Source: an uncultured Prevotella sp.
GTDB taxonomy: Bacteria; Bacteroidota; Bacteroidia; Bacteroidales; Bacteroidaceae
Assembly (NCBI GenBank): GCA_900545525.1
Contig: UQZX01000014.1
Span: 1-64,000, forward strand
Length of the DNA: 64,000 bases
Direction: 5' to 3'
Part shown: positions 15,688-25,316 of the stretch, piece after piece
How the letters are laid out: each line of letters begins with the position of its first letter
Position numbering within the stretch: the stretch's first letter is position 1
The notes under the pieces: generated by a model
Seen by the model: the letters and a program-made list of their open reading frames with translations, nothing else
What the model was told of the DNA's origin: nothing
Database searches by the model: none
Program-made: the position numbers and the translations under genes

Positions 15688-16200
15688 CTATACAACTTTA
15701 GCGTTTGTTGCCATTGTGCGCAGGCGTGTAATGCTTCTGTGCATGAGGTTGCGGACCGACTGGTAGTTTATTCCCATTATGCGGCAGATGTCGTCATATT
15801 TGCGCTGTTCCAGATAGTAGAGGTTTATAATTTGCTGTTGTCTTGGCGACAGGCTCTTAACAAAATTTACGAGAATGCTGTTCCTGTTGTTTTCTTCTTC
15901 AGTCTTTTCAAGAGAAAGGGGTGAAGGGCTGTCGTATACATACTTTGTAATATTGTCGTCTATTTCGTCATTGCACAAATGTGTGTTACGGCGAAATTCA
16001 TCGTTGATCCTATTTCTCAACGATACATAAAGGTAGGATTCGATATTTCCGATAGAATCCAATTCTTCTCTTTTTGTGTACAATTTAACAAACACGTCCT
16101 GTATGCAGTCTTTTATCATCTCTCTGTCAGATGTAAATTTTGTGCCGAATGCAAACAGGTTGTCTATTTGTTTGTCGTAAAGTTCGGTAAAGTTAATCAT
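15688..16200 (-). CDS. ECF-type RNA polymerase sigma-70 factor
   Basis: 170 residues, the normal size of extracytoplasmic-function sigma factors. Region 2 is seen at DREMIKDCIQDVFVKLY (core binding and -10 recognition). Region 4 helix-turn-helix is LSPRQQQIINLYYLEQRKYD followed by ICRIMGINYQSVRNLMHRS. No anti-sigma (FecR-like) gene lies beside it, and none of the three SusC proteins in the window has the N-terminal STN signalling domain, so the classical SusC-anti-sigma relay is absent here. It may control pectin genes around it, but its target motif is unknown. Its own promoter box TATCTTTG lies 23 bp upstream. Confidence 0.92.
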   Translation of the reverse strand: MINFTELYDKQIDNLFAFGTKFTSDREMIKDCIQDVFVKLYTKREELDSIGNIESYLYVSLRNRINDEFRRNTHLCNDEIDDNITKYVYDSPSPLSLEKTEEENNRNSILVNFVKSLSPRQQQIINLYYLEQRKYDDICRIMGINYQSVRNLMHRSITRLRTMATNAKVV

Positions 16201-16222
16201 AGGTTTTTAGTTCTTTCGGTTG

Positions 16223-16230
16223 CAAAGATA
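16223..16230 (-). promoter_or_regulatory. -7 box of the ECF sigma gene
   Basis: The minus strand reads TATCTTTG, 23 bp before the start codon. Confidence 0.55.
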
Positions 16231-16271
16231 TGAACAGAAAGCATAAAAAAATGGGAAAAATCAGTCTTAAA

Positions 16272-16312
16272 ATAAAAAAAACAGGTATTGAATATGATTT
16301 TCAATACCTGTT
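16272..16312 (-). terminator. Terminator of the 1016-residue beta-helix gene
   Basis: AACAGGTATTGA (16280-16291) pairs with TCAATACCTGTT (16301-16312). The minus strand then runs into TTTTTTTATT. Confidence 0.8.
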
Positions 16313-16333
16313 ATCAGTATTTTCCAAAGGCTA

Positions 16334-19300
16334 TTATAAACTTTCCAGCCAGTATATATTGTTGCCTTTAGCGTTGTTTATCTCCAAAATTCCGCTTGTT
16401 TTACGGTTCTTGTCAAGGCTTTTTATCTCTCCGGTCTTGCCGTTGATACTGCTCAGTCTGTATTTTCCGGGCTTTATATTCACCTTTATCGGTTTATTGT
16501 TCAAGGCATAGATGATGTATCCTGTGCCCGGTTTACCGGCAATGAGATAACTTGCATCCGTATCGTTTCCTGTCAATGGCTGCATCTTTGCGGCATCACT
16601 TAGGAACTTGTTGTCTTTAACCGGTATGTTGGGACATGAGCCGCCCGCCATGAATATAGCCCAGCCATATTGCGGATACTGCTGAGAGAAGAATGTTACC
16701 GCTTTCTCCGGATATCTTGTGCGATATTCGCTTACAGCCTTGTATGCCTCATTGAAACCGGTTTTTCCCACTTTCATCTTTCTCATGAACTGACGCGGAG
16801 CCATGTTCTTGCCTGCTGACGGTGCCCAAAGCCCTTCCGTGTTGTAGTGCCAGTAGCGTATGTCTATGATGTCCACCACCTTTGAAAGCTCGGGGTCCTC
16901 AAGTATTGCGTCCTGTGCATCCTTTGTGCAGCTTAGTGCCACGAGGGTGTTGTGTCCTGTCTCTTTTTCCCATTCGGCGATTGTCTCGAGCCAGAAACGC
17001 ACAAAGTGCAGCGGTCCAGTATATTCCTCGCTTATGAGCTGTATGACGTTTCCGTTGTCTTTCGTGTTTTCCAGACATTGTCTTATATACTGCCTGTGCA
17101 GTTCTTTCAGCTTTCCATTGTTCAGATCATAGAACTGTTCTGCCATGAATATGCGCTTGTCTCCAGTAAATGGGACAGGTTCGGGGAAATCGGTGCCGTT
17201 GATGTTGTTCACCGGCCGCCACGGACTGTCAACCCAGTGGGCACCCGCTTCAAGAATGTTGTGCTGGAAATAGTGCTGGTTGAAGAGCAGCTGTCCGTGC
17301 TGTGCACCCTTTGTCGCATATTCTTTAATACGCATCCAGTACCACCTGTTGGGCTTTTTGAGGTCGTAGAGGCTCAGTCCGTCCCACGCCGTTCCTTCTC
17401 CTGTGCGTGTAAAAGGCAGTTCGTAGAACGGAGCCCATACATCGCCGTCGGCACGGCGCACGCGTTCATGGTCCGTGCGGCGCAGGTCGTACCACAATCC
17501 GTAATGATGATCAAGTATGCAGTAGTCGTGCTTGTCAAGATAGTTTACAACGGAGTCTATGCGGTCTGTCCAGCCCGTTCCTTCCCTTCCCGGTACAAAA
17601 CGTGTAATGGCTGGTCTTGCCCCGTTCTCGGCAAAGTTGTCCTTTACCCGTCCCGACCACCATGGTATGGCGTATCTGTTTCCTGTTATCATCCGTCCTT
17701 CGGCTGTTATATGCCCGCCTGTAATGCCGTATGTCATGGCTTCATTGGCGGCATCCCCGCTTTTGCAGTATTTTATGTTGTCGATGTCTTTCAGCCCGTT
17801 TGATGCAACGTCGGCGGAGTAGGGGATTGAGTCCTGCCACATTTCGAGCGTCAGCCTCGGTGTTGTCAGCGATTTTTGTGCCATGAGCTGTGCCGCTGCT
17901 ATTTCCGGACTGCTCGACGCATCGGTGTTTCTCGGAAGAACATATCCGTTTACGCCCTTTCCGTTCATCCTCTTTTCCAGCTGCTCATAGAACAGGCTTC
18001 GCGGTCTTACATGGTTGTTGCTGTTAGTCCACTCACCGTTTCCTGTCAGTGTACCCCAACATCCGTTGGCACTGTTCCTGTTGTCTTTGTCCGGTGAATA
18101 ACACCATAGTGTGGAGCCTGTGCACTGCCACATCATACTGTTAGCCGTGTTCCACCCTGTTCCGAACTGAAACTGTTCCAGATTCTCGAAGCGTATGTCG
18201 TTTCCGTCAATGTTTACGATGTCAAACAACAGTCCCGCTGCCCACGAACCGATGCTTCCGCTGAAACCGAGCGATTCTTCGCCCTCACACTGTACGAAAG
18301 CGTTGGGACCTGCGGCGCAGAAACCAGCCGCAAAGTCATGTATTCCATGGCGCGAAACACAACGCTGGATTAGTGTCTGCTGTCCCCTTGTCAAGAATAC
18401 GCAACGTCTCCAGCCTCCGGTTTCAGACACCGGTTCGCTTGCGATACAGTCTTCCACCGTAACACGGCTTGTATTCTTCTGCAGATTTACCGCACTACCT
18501 GCAAAATGCCTGAAGTAAACCCTTCTCACCCAGCAGTCGCGCACGTTGTCCATCCATACCGCATCCCAGCAGTGATCCTCGTCCTTGGGGTTCCACGTGT
18601 TGTGTTCTGACATCAGCGTAAGGTTCTCTATTCCACACTCGGCAATTTCTCCCCTGTTGTATCCCGATACGACAAATCCGCCCCCGTATTCAGGATTGAG
18701 CGTGCTTGTAATCGGTGCATCAATTGTTATGCTGTTGCCGTTTGCCGCCTTTATCTCGCGCACCCATGTCAAATCTATGTCCGTGGCTTTCCATCCGGTA
18801 TAGTCAAGTCCTCCTCCGAAACCGTTCATACCTAATGATTCAACCCATTCTTTTGTGCATGGACGTACAATCATAATCCTTCCGGATGTATTCCTCAGGC
18901 TGCCGTCAAGCATCAGTTCCGTGCTCCCAGCCTTAGTATGCCGGCTTATTCTTACGGTATCTCCTTTTACAAAATCCTTTTTCCCCTCGATATAGAGCAG
19001 TGCCCCGCGGTCTGCCCCCCGTTTCACGATGACGGTTTTGTCCTTGTCTTTACCTCTTATGACAATTCCGTTAGTGCTTATCCTTAGCGGTCTGTCTATA
19101 TAAAACGTACCTTCACCTAATAATATAGCACCGCGGAAACCGTCCTTCCCGGCTTTCAGCGAAGCCACATAATCAATGGCTTTCTGAATTCTTTCCGAAC
19201 AGTCGCCGGTTGTATTACCTACAAAAACCACGTTCCTTACGTTGGGTATCTCCCTTTCCGAGGCATGATATCCGCATGTCGAATAGTCCATGGGGATGTA

Positions 19301-19384
19301 AACTTCCTTTGGTTTCTTTCCCGCATAGGTATGCAGTAAAGGCAAGAGAAGCATCGTTGTAATAATTAAAAGCTTGTTTTTCAT
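16334..19384 (-). CDS. Large secreted beta-helix protein with DUF6298-like C-terminus
   Basis: 1016 residues with a signal peptide (1-21). Residues about 45-430 resemble a pectate-lyase-3/GH28-type right-handed beta-helix (FVGNTTGDCSERIQKAIDYV, AILLGEGTFYIDRPL, then many VxxCxxxxP-type turns). From about 500 a second region follows that I associate with DUF6298. Its alternating strands and conserved aromatic/acidic clusters (DHHYGLWYDLRRTDHERVRR, HWVDSPWRPVNN, ISEEYTGPLHF, FFSQQYPQYGWA) suggest a TIM-barrel-like glycosidase fold; that reading is mine. The substrate is unknown; a decorated pectin such as rhamnogalacturonan is plausible from context. Upstream lie 66-bp repeats carrying three promoter boxes. 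A terminator follows. Confidence 0.7.
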   Translation of the reverse strand: MKNKLLIITTMLLLPLLHTYAGKKPKEVYIPMDYSTCGYHASEREIPNVRNVVFVGNTTGDCSERIQKAIDYVASLKAGKDGFRGAILLGEGTFYIDRPLRISTNGIVIRGKDKDKTVIVKRGADRGALLYIEGKKDFVKGDTVRISRHTKAGSTELMLDGSLRNTSGRIMIVRPCTKEWVESLGMNGFGGGLDYTGWKATDIDLTWVREIKAANGNSITIDAPITSTLNPEYGGGFVVSGYNRGEIAECGIENLTLMSEHNTWNPKDEDHCWDAVWMDNVRDCWVRRVYFRHFAGSAVNLQKNTSRVTVEDCIASEPVSETGGWRRCVFLTRGQQTLIQRCVSRHGIHDFAAGFCAAGPNAFVQCEGEESLGFSGSIGSWAAGLLFDIVNIDGNDIRFENLEQFQFGTGWNTANSMMWQCTGSTLWCYSPDKDNRNSANGCWGTLTGNGEWTNSNNHVRPRSLFYEQLEKRMNGKGVNGYVLPRNTDASSSPEIAAAQLMAQKSLTTPRLTLEMWQDSIPYSADVASNGLKDIDNIKYCKSGDAANEAMTYGITGGHITAEGRMITGNRYAIPWWSGRVKDNFAENGARPAITRFVPGREGTGWTDRIDSVVNYLDKHDYCILDHHYGLWYDLRRTDHERVRRADGDVWAPFYELPFTRTGEGTAWDGLSLYDLKKPNRWYWMRIKEYATKGAQHGQLLFNQHYFQHNILEAGAHWVDSPWRPVNNINGTDFPEPVPFTGDKRIFMAEQFYDLNNGKLKELHRQYIRQCLENTKDNGNVIQLISEEYTGPLHFVRFWLETIAEWEKETGHNTLVALSCTKDAQDAILEDPELSKVVDIIDIRYWHYNTEGLWAPSAGKNMAPRQFMRKMKVGKTGFNEAYKAVSEYRTRYPEKAVTFFSQQYPQYGWAIFMAGGSCPNIPVKDNKFLSDAAKMQPLTGNDTDASYLIAGKPGTGYIIYALNNKPIKVNIKPGKYRLSSINGKTGEIKSLDKNRKTSGILEINNAKGNNIYWLESL

Positions 19385-19463
19385 ATTGTTTTATGTATTT
19401 TTGTTTAAGACGCAGGACCTATGATAATGTAATGTCCCGTTTCGTTCAGGTAATTGTTTTTTG

Positions 19464-19603
19464 CAAAGATAATACCAGCCGAACGCAATCAAGCTTGCTT
19501 GTAATTGCTGAGGCGCCGTTTATCTTATGCAAAGATAATACCAGCCGAACGCAATCAAGTTTGCTTGTAATTGCTGAGGCGCAGCTTGTCTTATGCAAAG
19601 ATA
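19464..19603 (-). repeat. Tandem 66-bp repeats carrying promoter boxes (locus 1)
   Basis: CAAAGATA, that is TATCTTTG on the minus strand, recurs at 19464, 19530 and 19596, exactly 66 bp apart. The units between are nearly identical (CCAGCCGAACGCAATCAAG...). All three boxes point toward the 1016-residue beta-helix gene. The same unit recurs at 48094-48167. The remaining parts of 19385-19740 hold only the terminator at 19669-19701. Confidence 0.85.
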
Positions 19604-19668
19604 ATACATTTGTCTTATAAGTACACTTTCTTATATTGATAAAGATGTAATTTCAAATACTTTAAACA

Positions 19669-19701
19669 AAAAGGAGACACCCGTTGCGGGTATCTCCTTT
19701 T
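19669..19701 (-). terminator. Terminator of the first SusC/SusD operon
   Basis: AAAAGGAGACACCC pairs with GGGTATCTCCTTTT (one mismatch) around GTTGC. On the minus strand TTTTGTTT follows. It lies 40 bp after the SusD stop. Confidence 0.8.
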
Positions 19702-19740
19702 ATTATATATAGGTATATTTACCTTTATACCATTTGCCTT

Positions 19741-21972
19741 TTATTCAGCTTGCGGCTCTTCTGCCAGCGGGTCAAATGTGCCGGCTGCATTACCTTTGTT
19801 TGTGTCAGCCCATCCGATGGTCTGTTCTATACCGGTATTGTCAGACATTGCTCCTCCGCTGAGTCCCAAGAAGTAGTAGTTCGGTAGGAAGTTTACAAAC
19901 AGGTCTATCTTGTCAGATGTGCGTGCGTCACCCTTCTTCAGTTTGCGTACAAGATATGTGTCGTAGAACTCCTTCAACTTAGCCTGCTCTGCCTTAATGT
20001 CATTGCGAAGGTCCATTGCGTATGCATCACGCTGTTCTACAGTAAGAGCCGGTGTTGTTCCGCTCAATATCGGGTCTACCTCGGTGCGTGCGCCTTGAGT
20101 TGTTGCACCTACTGCGTATGGCTCTTTAAGGCGGAACTCAAGGTTCTCGCGGCGCTGGTCGTTAAGTGGCTTCACGCCGAGCCATGTACAGGTGTTGCCA
20201 CCCCATCCTGTAAGTGTCCATGAGGCGGGAGCGCCTGCCACTGGTACTGCACCACCATCGAACAACATCCAGCGGCGCATGTCGTCAAAGCGCTTGCCTT
20301 CGTATGCAAGCTCTATCTGGCGCTCGTAAAGGATAGCGCTCATACATGCAGCCTGATCGTTAATTAGGTTTGAAGGCAAACCGTAATTGTTCTCAGCTGT
20401 ATAGCCGACACGTGCACGTATCTTTTGAAGCTGGTCAACAGCCACATCCATGTGTCCTGCGCCACAAGCAGCCTCTGCAAGGTTGAGCATTACCTCTGTA
20501 TAGCGTATTTCCAAGAAAGGAGCAGCGCTGCGCTTGAACGAGCGTCCGGTGTTCTCGAATTTATAGCACGGTGATTTGTTCACGTCCGCATCGTCAGAAC
20601 GCTTTCGCACATAGAAGCCCTTACCGTTTGTAAAGAGGTTGTCTGCACCGTATGCCTTGCCTTCAACGTTGCCTGCATCATCGGCATTCTCATACCACAT
20701 ATAGTTCCAAAGGATATAATTCTCACCCTTGTAAGGGTTGAAGTTTTGGCTACTTGTCGGGTCACCAGAGAAAGCCCAACGAACGCCGGGAAATGCGAAT
20801 GTGCGATAGAAGCGCGGGTCACGGTTCATGAACGGCAATTCAGGGTCGTATGTCTCGTTCGATGCTTCCAGCTTGGTGTATGTACCAGCACTTGCCGGAA
20901 CTTTACCGTCTGCCATTGGGAACAGGTCTACAATCATTGCCGAAGGTATGACGCCACCACCACCCATGGTGTTCGACGGGCGGATAGCATTCTCCCAGTT
21001 GTTGTTGCGGCTGTAATCTGGAACACCATTGTCTGCAATGTCATTGTTTATCTGTATGAACACCGCTTCCGGGTTGCGGTCTGTTGTAGTGAACATATTT
21101 GCCCATGTAGATGCGTTCGTTCCGGGGTTACCCTCGCCATACATGCCATAACCACACTGTGCCATAACCGTCATCGACTTGTTGATATATTCATAGGCAT
21201 CTATCCAGCGCTGACTGTCGTTGGCGCGGTTGAACAACGGGCTTGCCCACAACAGCATCATACGTCCCTTTAGAGCCATCGCTGTTCCGGCTGTGACACG
21301 TCCGTAATCATCACTCCTGCTCCATCCGCCATCTGTTGTATACGGTGTAAGCAGCTCTGCAGCTCTGTCAAGGTCATCACAAATAAACTTGTAAGTTGCC
21401 TTTGCCGAAGAGCGCGGAACGAACGACGAAGACTCTATAGGCATTACCTTGTCAATCAGAGGCACACCGCCGTACCATTTGAACATCATGTAATAGCACC
21501 ATGCACGGAAGAAGTATACCTGTCCGAGGAATTTGTCCTTGTTGTCCTGGTCAAGTTTGCCTGCAGAGATGCCTTCTATCACATCGTTGATATTTCTTAT
21601 GCGTCCCCAAACAGACTCCACAATGTTGTTCTTTTGTCCCTGGAAGTAGTTTGGCACGTTGCCCACTTCGGCAAGCAAGGGATTCTGTGGGTTTACAAAG
21701 CATCCAAAGCCGCTGAACTCTTCTGTCGACTTGCTCTCATCGTCTGCCAAGCCGTTCTGCGGGTTCTTCCAAATCTTACGCGAGTTAGGCGTAGGCAGAC
21801 ACCACTGGTAAACGTCATTTACACGTCCGGCAACGCCGTCAAGGTCATCGTATACCTCAGAGCCTACACGGCCGAAATCTTTTTTCTCTTCAAGAAAAGA
21901 GTCGCTGCACGAAGTCATTGCCACAGCTGCAAACACAACTGCACCGACCAATTTTATATTTCTATATTTCAT
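19741..21972 (-). CDS. SusD-family glycan-binding lipoprotein (pair 1)
   Basis: SusD proteins form the outer-membrane lid of the SusC importer and bind oligosaccharides at the cell surface. From ATG 21972 the product is 743 residues, longer than most SusD proteins (about 500-650). The lipoprotein signal MKYRNIKLVGAVVFAAVAMT ends before C22. SusD features include DSFLEEKKD at the mature start, GQVYFFRAWCYYMMFKWYGG, ALKGRMMLLWASPLFN and ERQIELAYEGKRFDDMRRW. The frame is open for 69 bp upstream, but that part overlaps susC and lacks a signal. The start is 13 bp after the SusC stop. It is closely related to the SusD at 32637-34931. Pectin-derived ligand is inferred from context. Confidence 0.93.
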   Translation of the reverse strand: MKYRNIKLVGAVVFAAVAMTSCSDSFLEEKKDFGRVGSEVYDDLDGVAGRVNDVYQWCLPTPNSRKIWKNPQNGLADDESKSTEEFSGFGCFVNPQNPLLAEVGNVPNYFQGQKNNIVESVWGRIRNINDVIEGISAGKLDQDNKDKFLGQVYFFRAWCYYMMFKWYGGVPLIDKVMPIESSSFVPRSSAKATYKFICDDLDRAAELLTPYTTDGGWSRSDDYGRVTAGTAMALKGRMMLLWASPLFNRANDSQRWIDAYEYINKSMTVMAQCGYGMYGEGNPGTNASTWANMFTTTDRNPEAVFIQINNDIADNGVPDYSRNNNWENAIRPSNTMGGGGVIPSAMIVDLFPMADGKVPASAGTYTKLEASNETYDPELPFMNRDPRFYRTFAFPGVRWAFSGDPTSSQNFNPYKGENYILWNYMWYENADDAGNVEGKAYGADNLFTNGKGFYVRKRSDDADVNKSPCYKFENTGRSFKRSAAPFLEIRYTEVMLNLAEAACGAGHMDVAVDQLQKIRARVGYTAENNYGLPSNLINDQAACMSAILYERQIELAYEGKRFDDMRRWMLFDGGAVPVAGAPASWTLTGWGGNTCTWLGVKPLNDQRRENLEFRLKEPYAVGATTQGARTEVDPILSGTTPALTVEQRDAYAMDLRNDIKAEQAKLKEFYDTYLVRKLKKGDARTSDKIDLFVNFLPNYYFLGLSGGAMSDNTGIEQTIGWADTNKGNAAGTFDPLAEEPQAE

Positions 21973-21985
21973 TGTTTCTACTTTT

Positions 21986-24900
21986 TTAGAATGATACATT
22001 AACACCAACAGTCCATTTACGCAGACGCGGATAGCTACCATAAGAACACATAGTATCTATGTAGTTGTCAGGATTAGGATTGTAGAAGCTCAGCAGGTTC
22101 TGACCTGTCACGTTCAGGCGCACACCGTCTATTCCAAAAGGCTTCAGCCAACTCTTTGGCAACGAATAAGCAAGGGTAAGACGGTTGAGTGTAACTCTTG
22201 TGTCGCTCACTCTCCAGAACGAGCTTTGTACAGAGTTTACATCTGCATACTTAAGGTTAGGCAGATTGCCGTTTCTGTTTGCTTTCATCAGCAGGTTACC
22301 GCTTGCGTCATAGATATCCTCATAGACGAACATGTTGTCCGGATTCCAGAACGACGGCATATTGGTATATTCAAATTTATTGCCGGGATTCAGAGCATTG
22401 GAATCGACAAATCTGTATCCGCCCCAGCTTGCGCCAAGCTGTGCCGTAATGGCAAGACCTTTCCATTCTGCGCTGAGGTTTGCGGTAAATCCGTAAGGAT
22501 TGCCACGGTGCGAAAGCTGCACCTTGTCGTCCTCTTCTTTTACTATACCATCAGGACCGTCATACGTGCCGGTCTCTTTATTATAAGCTCCACGGATGTC
22601 TTTATAGATAAGCATACCCGGGCGCATATCGTCGAGTGTATTACCCATATACGATGTTATGTTGTACTTCTCGAAGTATTCGTAAATTTCCTGGAAGCTG
22701 CGGAACATACCGATGCACTGCATACCCCATGCGCCCCTGTCTGTACGGTCGCCACGGCGAATTTGCCTGTAGGCTTCGTCGTCTTCCCAAGGCATCAGAA
22801 GCACCTTGTTGTCTCTGTAACCTGTATTTATACCAACTTTGTATTTGAAGTCCTTGCCAATCTTGTCACGCCATGTAAGGCTGAGCTCATATCCCCAGCT
22901 GTCCATTTTACCGTAGTTCGTAGGAGCCGACACTGTACCCACTGTACCGGGGATGGTGGCAGAGCTGATCATAAGCATGTCGCGGTTCCACTCATAATAA
23001 GCATCGAAGTTGATTGCAAGACGGCTGTCAAGCAGGTTTATGTCAATACCCAAGTTGCCTTTGTATGCCTTGTCCCAGTGTGCGTCGCGGTTTATAGACG
23101 AATTACCCTTGTTAAGGGTTATATGGCTGCCGGCTTCGTTGCTGCTGCCTGTACCAAATATCGCGCCCTTGTCTTTGTCTGTTGAATATGTCTGTATCCA
23201 CATCCATGGGTCTGTGTTGTCACGACCGGTAAGTCCGAAAGAACCACGAAGCTTCAAGAAATCGATTTTCGGCATTGCCTTCTTGAACCAAGATTCTTCA
23301 GAAACGACCCAACCTGCAGACAGTGACGGGAAATATCCCCAATAGTTTTCAGGAGCAAACTTTGTTGAGGCATCCGAACGCATAAGGAACTCCAAGAGAT
23401 ATTTGTTAGCGTAAGAGTAGTTGATACGTCCGATGTATGAAAGCATACCCGACTCAGAACGTCCCCATGTGGTAGACATTGCAGAACCTTCTGCAACAGA
23501 ACCTGACTGTCCGGTTGTGAAGCTGTACGGATTGGTAACATACCCTAAAAGGTCTTCTGTCTCCGATTCTCTCTTCTCCACTGAGAACAATCCTGCCAGA
23601 TGATGATCTCCAAAGTCGCGTGCATAACTTACCGTGAAGTTCATCTGGTAGCTGTCGCTTTTTGACATTTCACGCTGCAGGTAACCCGAGCCTGAACCAC
23701 CGTTAAGCACAACCGCGCCACCGTTTGCAAGTACAAAGTTCGCATCGTCCATCAGTGCGTCATAGTTGTCGCCTACCGGAGTGTAAAGGTGGTTGCCGCT
23801 TCCCGAACGCTCCACCATCTGATAAATTTTGTAAGACGATCCGTACTGGTTTGTCTTGTCATTGCTTATGTTCTTAGAGTAAGAGAAACGCATCTTCAGA
23901 CCTTTCAACGGCTTGTACCAGCTGAAGTCGTATTCAAGAGCTGCATTGATAGTCATATTGTTTGTTGTGTTCTTGCTGTAGTCGCCCGAGTTCTGCAAAA
24001 CATCGAAAGCATAGTTCTGCTCACCGTTTTTCTGTGTATTGCTCGGTCCGTAAGCAGCAATGGGCAGACCGTTTACATACTCAGGCATATAATACGGGCG
24101 TGTAAGCAGCAATCTGTAGTCGTTCTGCTCGTTTGTACCGCCAACCTTTACAAGCGGTTTGTTTTTCTTGCCATAGTCGCCGCTCACCTGCATCGAAGCC
24201 TTCAGCCCCTTGGTTATGTTGAGGTCAACTCCGGCACGGTAGTTCCAGCGGTCATAGTCCATTATACCAAGGTTTCCCTCTTGTGTGAAGTAACCGATGT
24301 TGGCATAATAATTTGCCTTTTCAGAAGCACCGCCCACATTGATGCTGTGTCTCTGCGTAATACCTGTTTCCCAGTATTTGTCCAGCAAATCGTAGTTAAG
24401 GCTCTTCATCGCCTCAAGCTCGTCAGCTTGGAAGAGGTCGGTCTTGAGGTTAAGGTTTGTCTGCAACGGGTCGCCTGCCATTGTGGCATTATACAACCGT
24501 CCGTAGTTGTAAGCACTGAGCATCTTCGGATGCGACATGGCATCTGTTATACCGAACTGTCCGGAGTAAGAAATCTTCGGTGCACCGAGTTTTCCCTTCT
24601 TTGTTGTCACAAGGATAACACCGTTTGCAGCGCGTGCTCCGTAAACGGCAGCGGCAGCGTCTTTCAATACAGAGATGTTTTCAATTGTCGTAGGGTCAAG
24701 GTTGTTGAATGCCGTGTTGTCAGATATAAAACCATCGATTACAAAAAGAGGTTCCTCGCTCTTGCTCCCGGCAGCAGCCAATGACGCATTGTCACGGATG
24801 CTAAGGCGTGATGGTTCTCCCGGGCGGTTTATAGAAGGATTATTTACGCTCAATCCGTTAACAAGACCGTTCAGTGAACTTGCCACATCGCCAGAAGCCA

Positions 24901-25291
24901 AGTCTTGTATCTCGTCTACATTCACCGTCGATATGGCACCGGTGAGGTGTGCTTTTTTCTGCACGCCGTAACCTACAACGACAACCTCTTCAAGGTTCTG
25001 TGCGTCTTCCTTTAGCTGCACACGACCGCCTGGAGCTACCGTCTGTGAAATATAACCTATATAAGATATTGTTATCTTTTTGCCTTTGGGCACCTGTATA
25101 GTATAGTTACCGTCAAGGTCGGTGATGACACCCGAGCCCGGCTGTCCGGCAACAACCACTGATGCGCCGATGACAGGCTCGCCTTTCTCGTCAACGACAG
25201 TTCCTTTCACTGTCTGGTTCTGTGCCATGGCAGGAGCGGCGAACAACGCCATAAAGCCGAGGCATAAACTTATTATGACTTTTCTTTTCAT
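21986..25291 (-). CDS. SusC-family TonB-dependent transporter (pair 1)
   Basis: 1101 residues. Signal peptide 1-23; a carboxypeptidase-regulatory-like domain (about 27-100, VKGTVVDEKGEPVIGASVVV); TonB-box/plug start NLEEVVVVGYGVQKKAHLTG; plug domain to about 240 (EPLFVIDGF, ISVLKDAAAAVYGARAANGV, VTTKKGK); then the 22-strand barrel ending in YPRLRKWTVGVNVSF. There is no STN signalling domain. It imports oligosaccharides across the outer membrane with its SusD partner. The surface-lipoprotein gene lies upstream (25-bp gap) and susD downstream, forming one operon. It shares near-identical stretches with the SusC at 29313-32636, so the two arose by duplication. Confidence 0.95.
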   Translation of the reverse strand: MKRKVIISLCLGFMALFAAPAMAQNQTVKGTVVDEKGEPVIGASVVVAGQPGSGVITDLDGNYTIQVPKGKKITISYIGYISQTVAPGGRVQLKEDAQNLEEVVVVGYGVQKKAHLTGAISTVNVDEIQDLASGDVASSLNGLVNGLSVNNPSINRPGEPSRLSIRDNASLAAAGSKSEEPLFVIDGFISDNTAFNNLDPTTIENISVLKDAAAAVYGARAANGVILVTTKKGKLGAPKISYSGQFGITDAMSHPKMLSAYNYGRLYNATMAGDPLQTNLNLKTDLFQADELEAMKSLNYDLLDKYWETGITQRHSINVGGASEKANYYANIGYFTQEGNLGIMDYDRWNYRAGVDLNITKGLKASMQVSGDYGKKNKPLVKVGGTNEQNDYRLLLTRPYYMPEYVNGLPIAAYGPSNTQKNGEQNYAFDVLQNSGDYSKNTTNNMTINAALEYDFSWYKPLKGLKMRFSYSKNISNDKTNQYGSSYKIYQMVERSGSGNHLYTPVGDNYDALMDDANFVLANGGAVVLNGGSGSGYLQREMSKSDSYQMNFTVSYARDFGDHHLAGLFSVEKRESETEDLLGYVTNPYSFTTGQSGSVAEGSAMSTTWGRSESGMLSYIGRINYSYANKYLLEFLMRSDASTKFAPENYWGYFPSLSAGWVVSEESWFKKAMPKIDFLKLRGSFGLTGRDNTDPWMWIQTYSTDKDKGAIFGTGSSNEAGSHITLNKGNSSINRDAHWDKAYKGNLGIDINLLDSRLAINFDAYYEWNRDMLMISSATIPGTVGTVSAPTNYGKMDSWGYELSLTWRDKIGKDFKYKVGINTGYRDNKVLLMPWEDDEAYRQIRRGDRTDRGAWGMQCIGMFRSFQEIYEYFEKYNITSYMGNTLDDMRPGMLIYKDIRGAYNKETGTYDGPDGIVKEEDDKVQLSHRGNPYGFTANLSAEWKGLAITAQLGASWGGYRFVDSNALNPGNKFEYTNMPSFWNPDNMFVYEDIYDASGNLLMKANRNGNLPNLKYADVNSVQSSFWRVSDTRVTLNRLTLAYSLPKSWLKPFGIDGVRLNVTGQNLLSFYNPNPDNYIDTMCSYGSYPRLRKWTVGVNVSF

Positions 25292-25316
25292 ACTGTTATT
25301 CTTTAATATTAAATTC

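Noticed and set aside
16952..17803. 283-residue plus-strand frame inside the 1016-residue beta-helix gene
   Set aside because: Antisense shadow; no motif, no ribosome site, and unusual cysteine and valine content.
19464..19603. Possible CRISPR array
   Set aside because: Only two full units, with no distinct spacers and no cas genes; the units are identical along their whole length.
19393..19620. 75-residue frame with a repeated peptide (CKDNTSRTQSSLL twice)
   Set aside because: It is a translation of the 66-bp promoter repeats; the same peptide appears at 48080-48430 for the same reason.
22226..24784. Long plus-strand frames opposite the first SusC gene
   Set aside because: Antisense shadows of a clear TonB-dependent transporter; no recognisable product.
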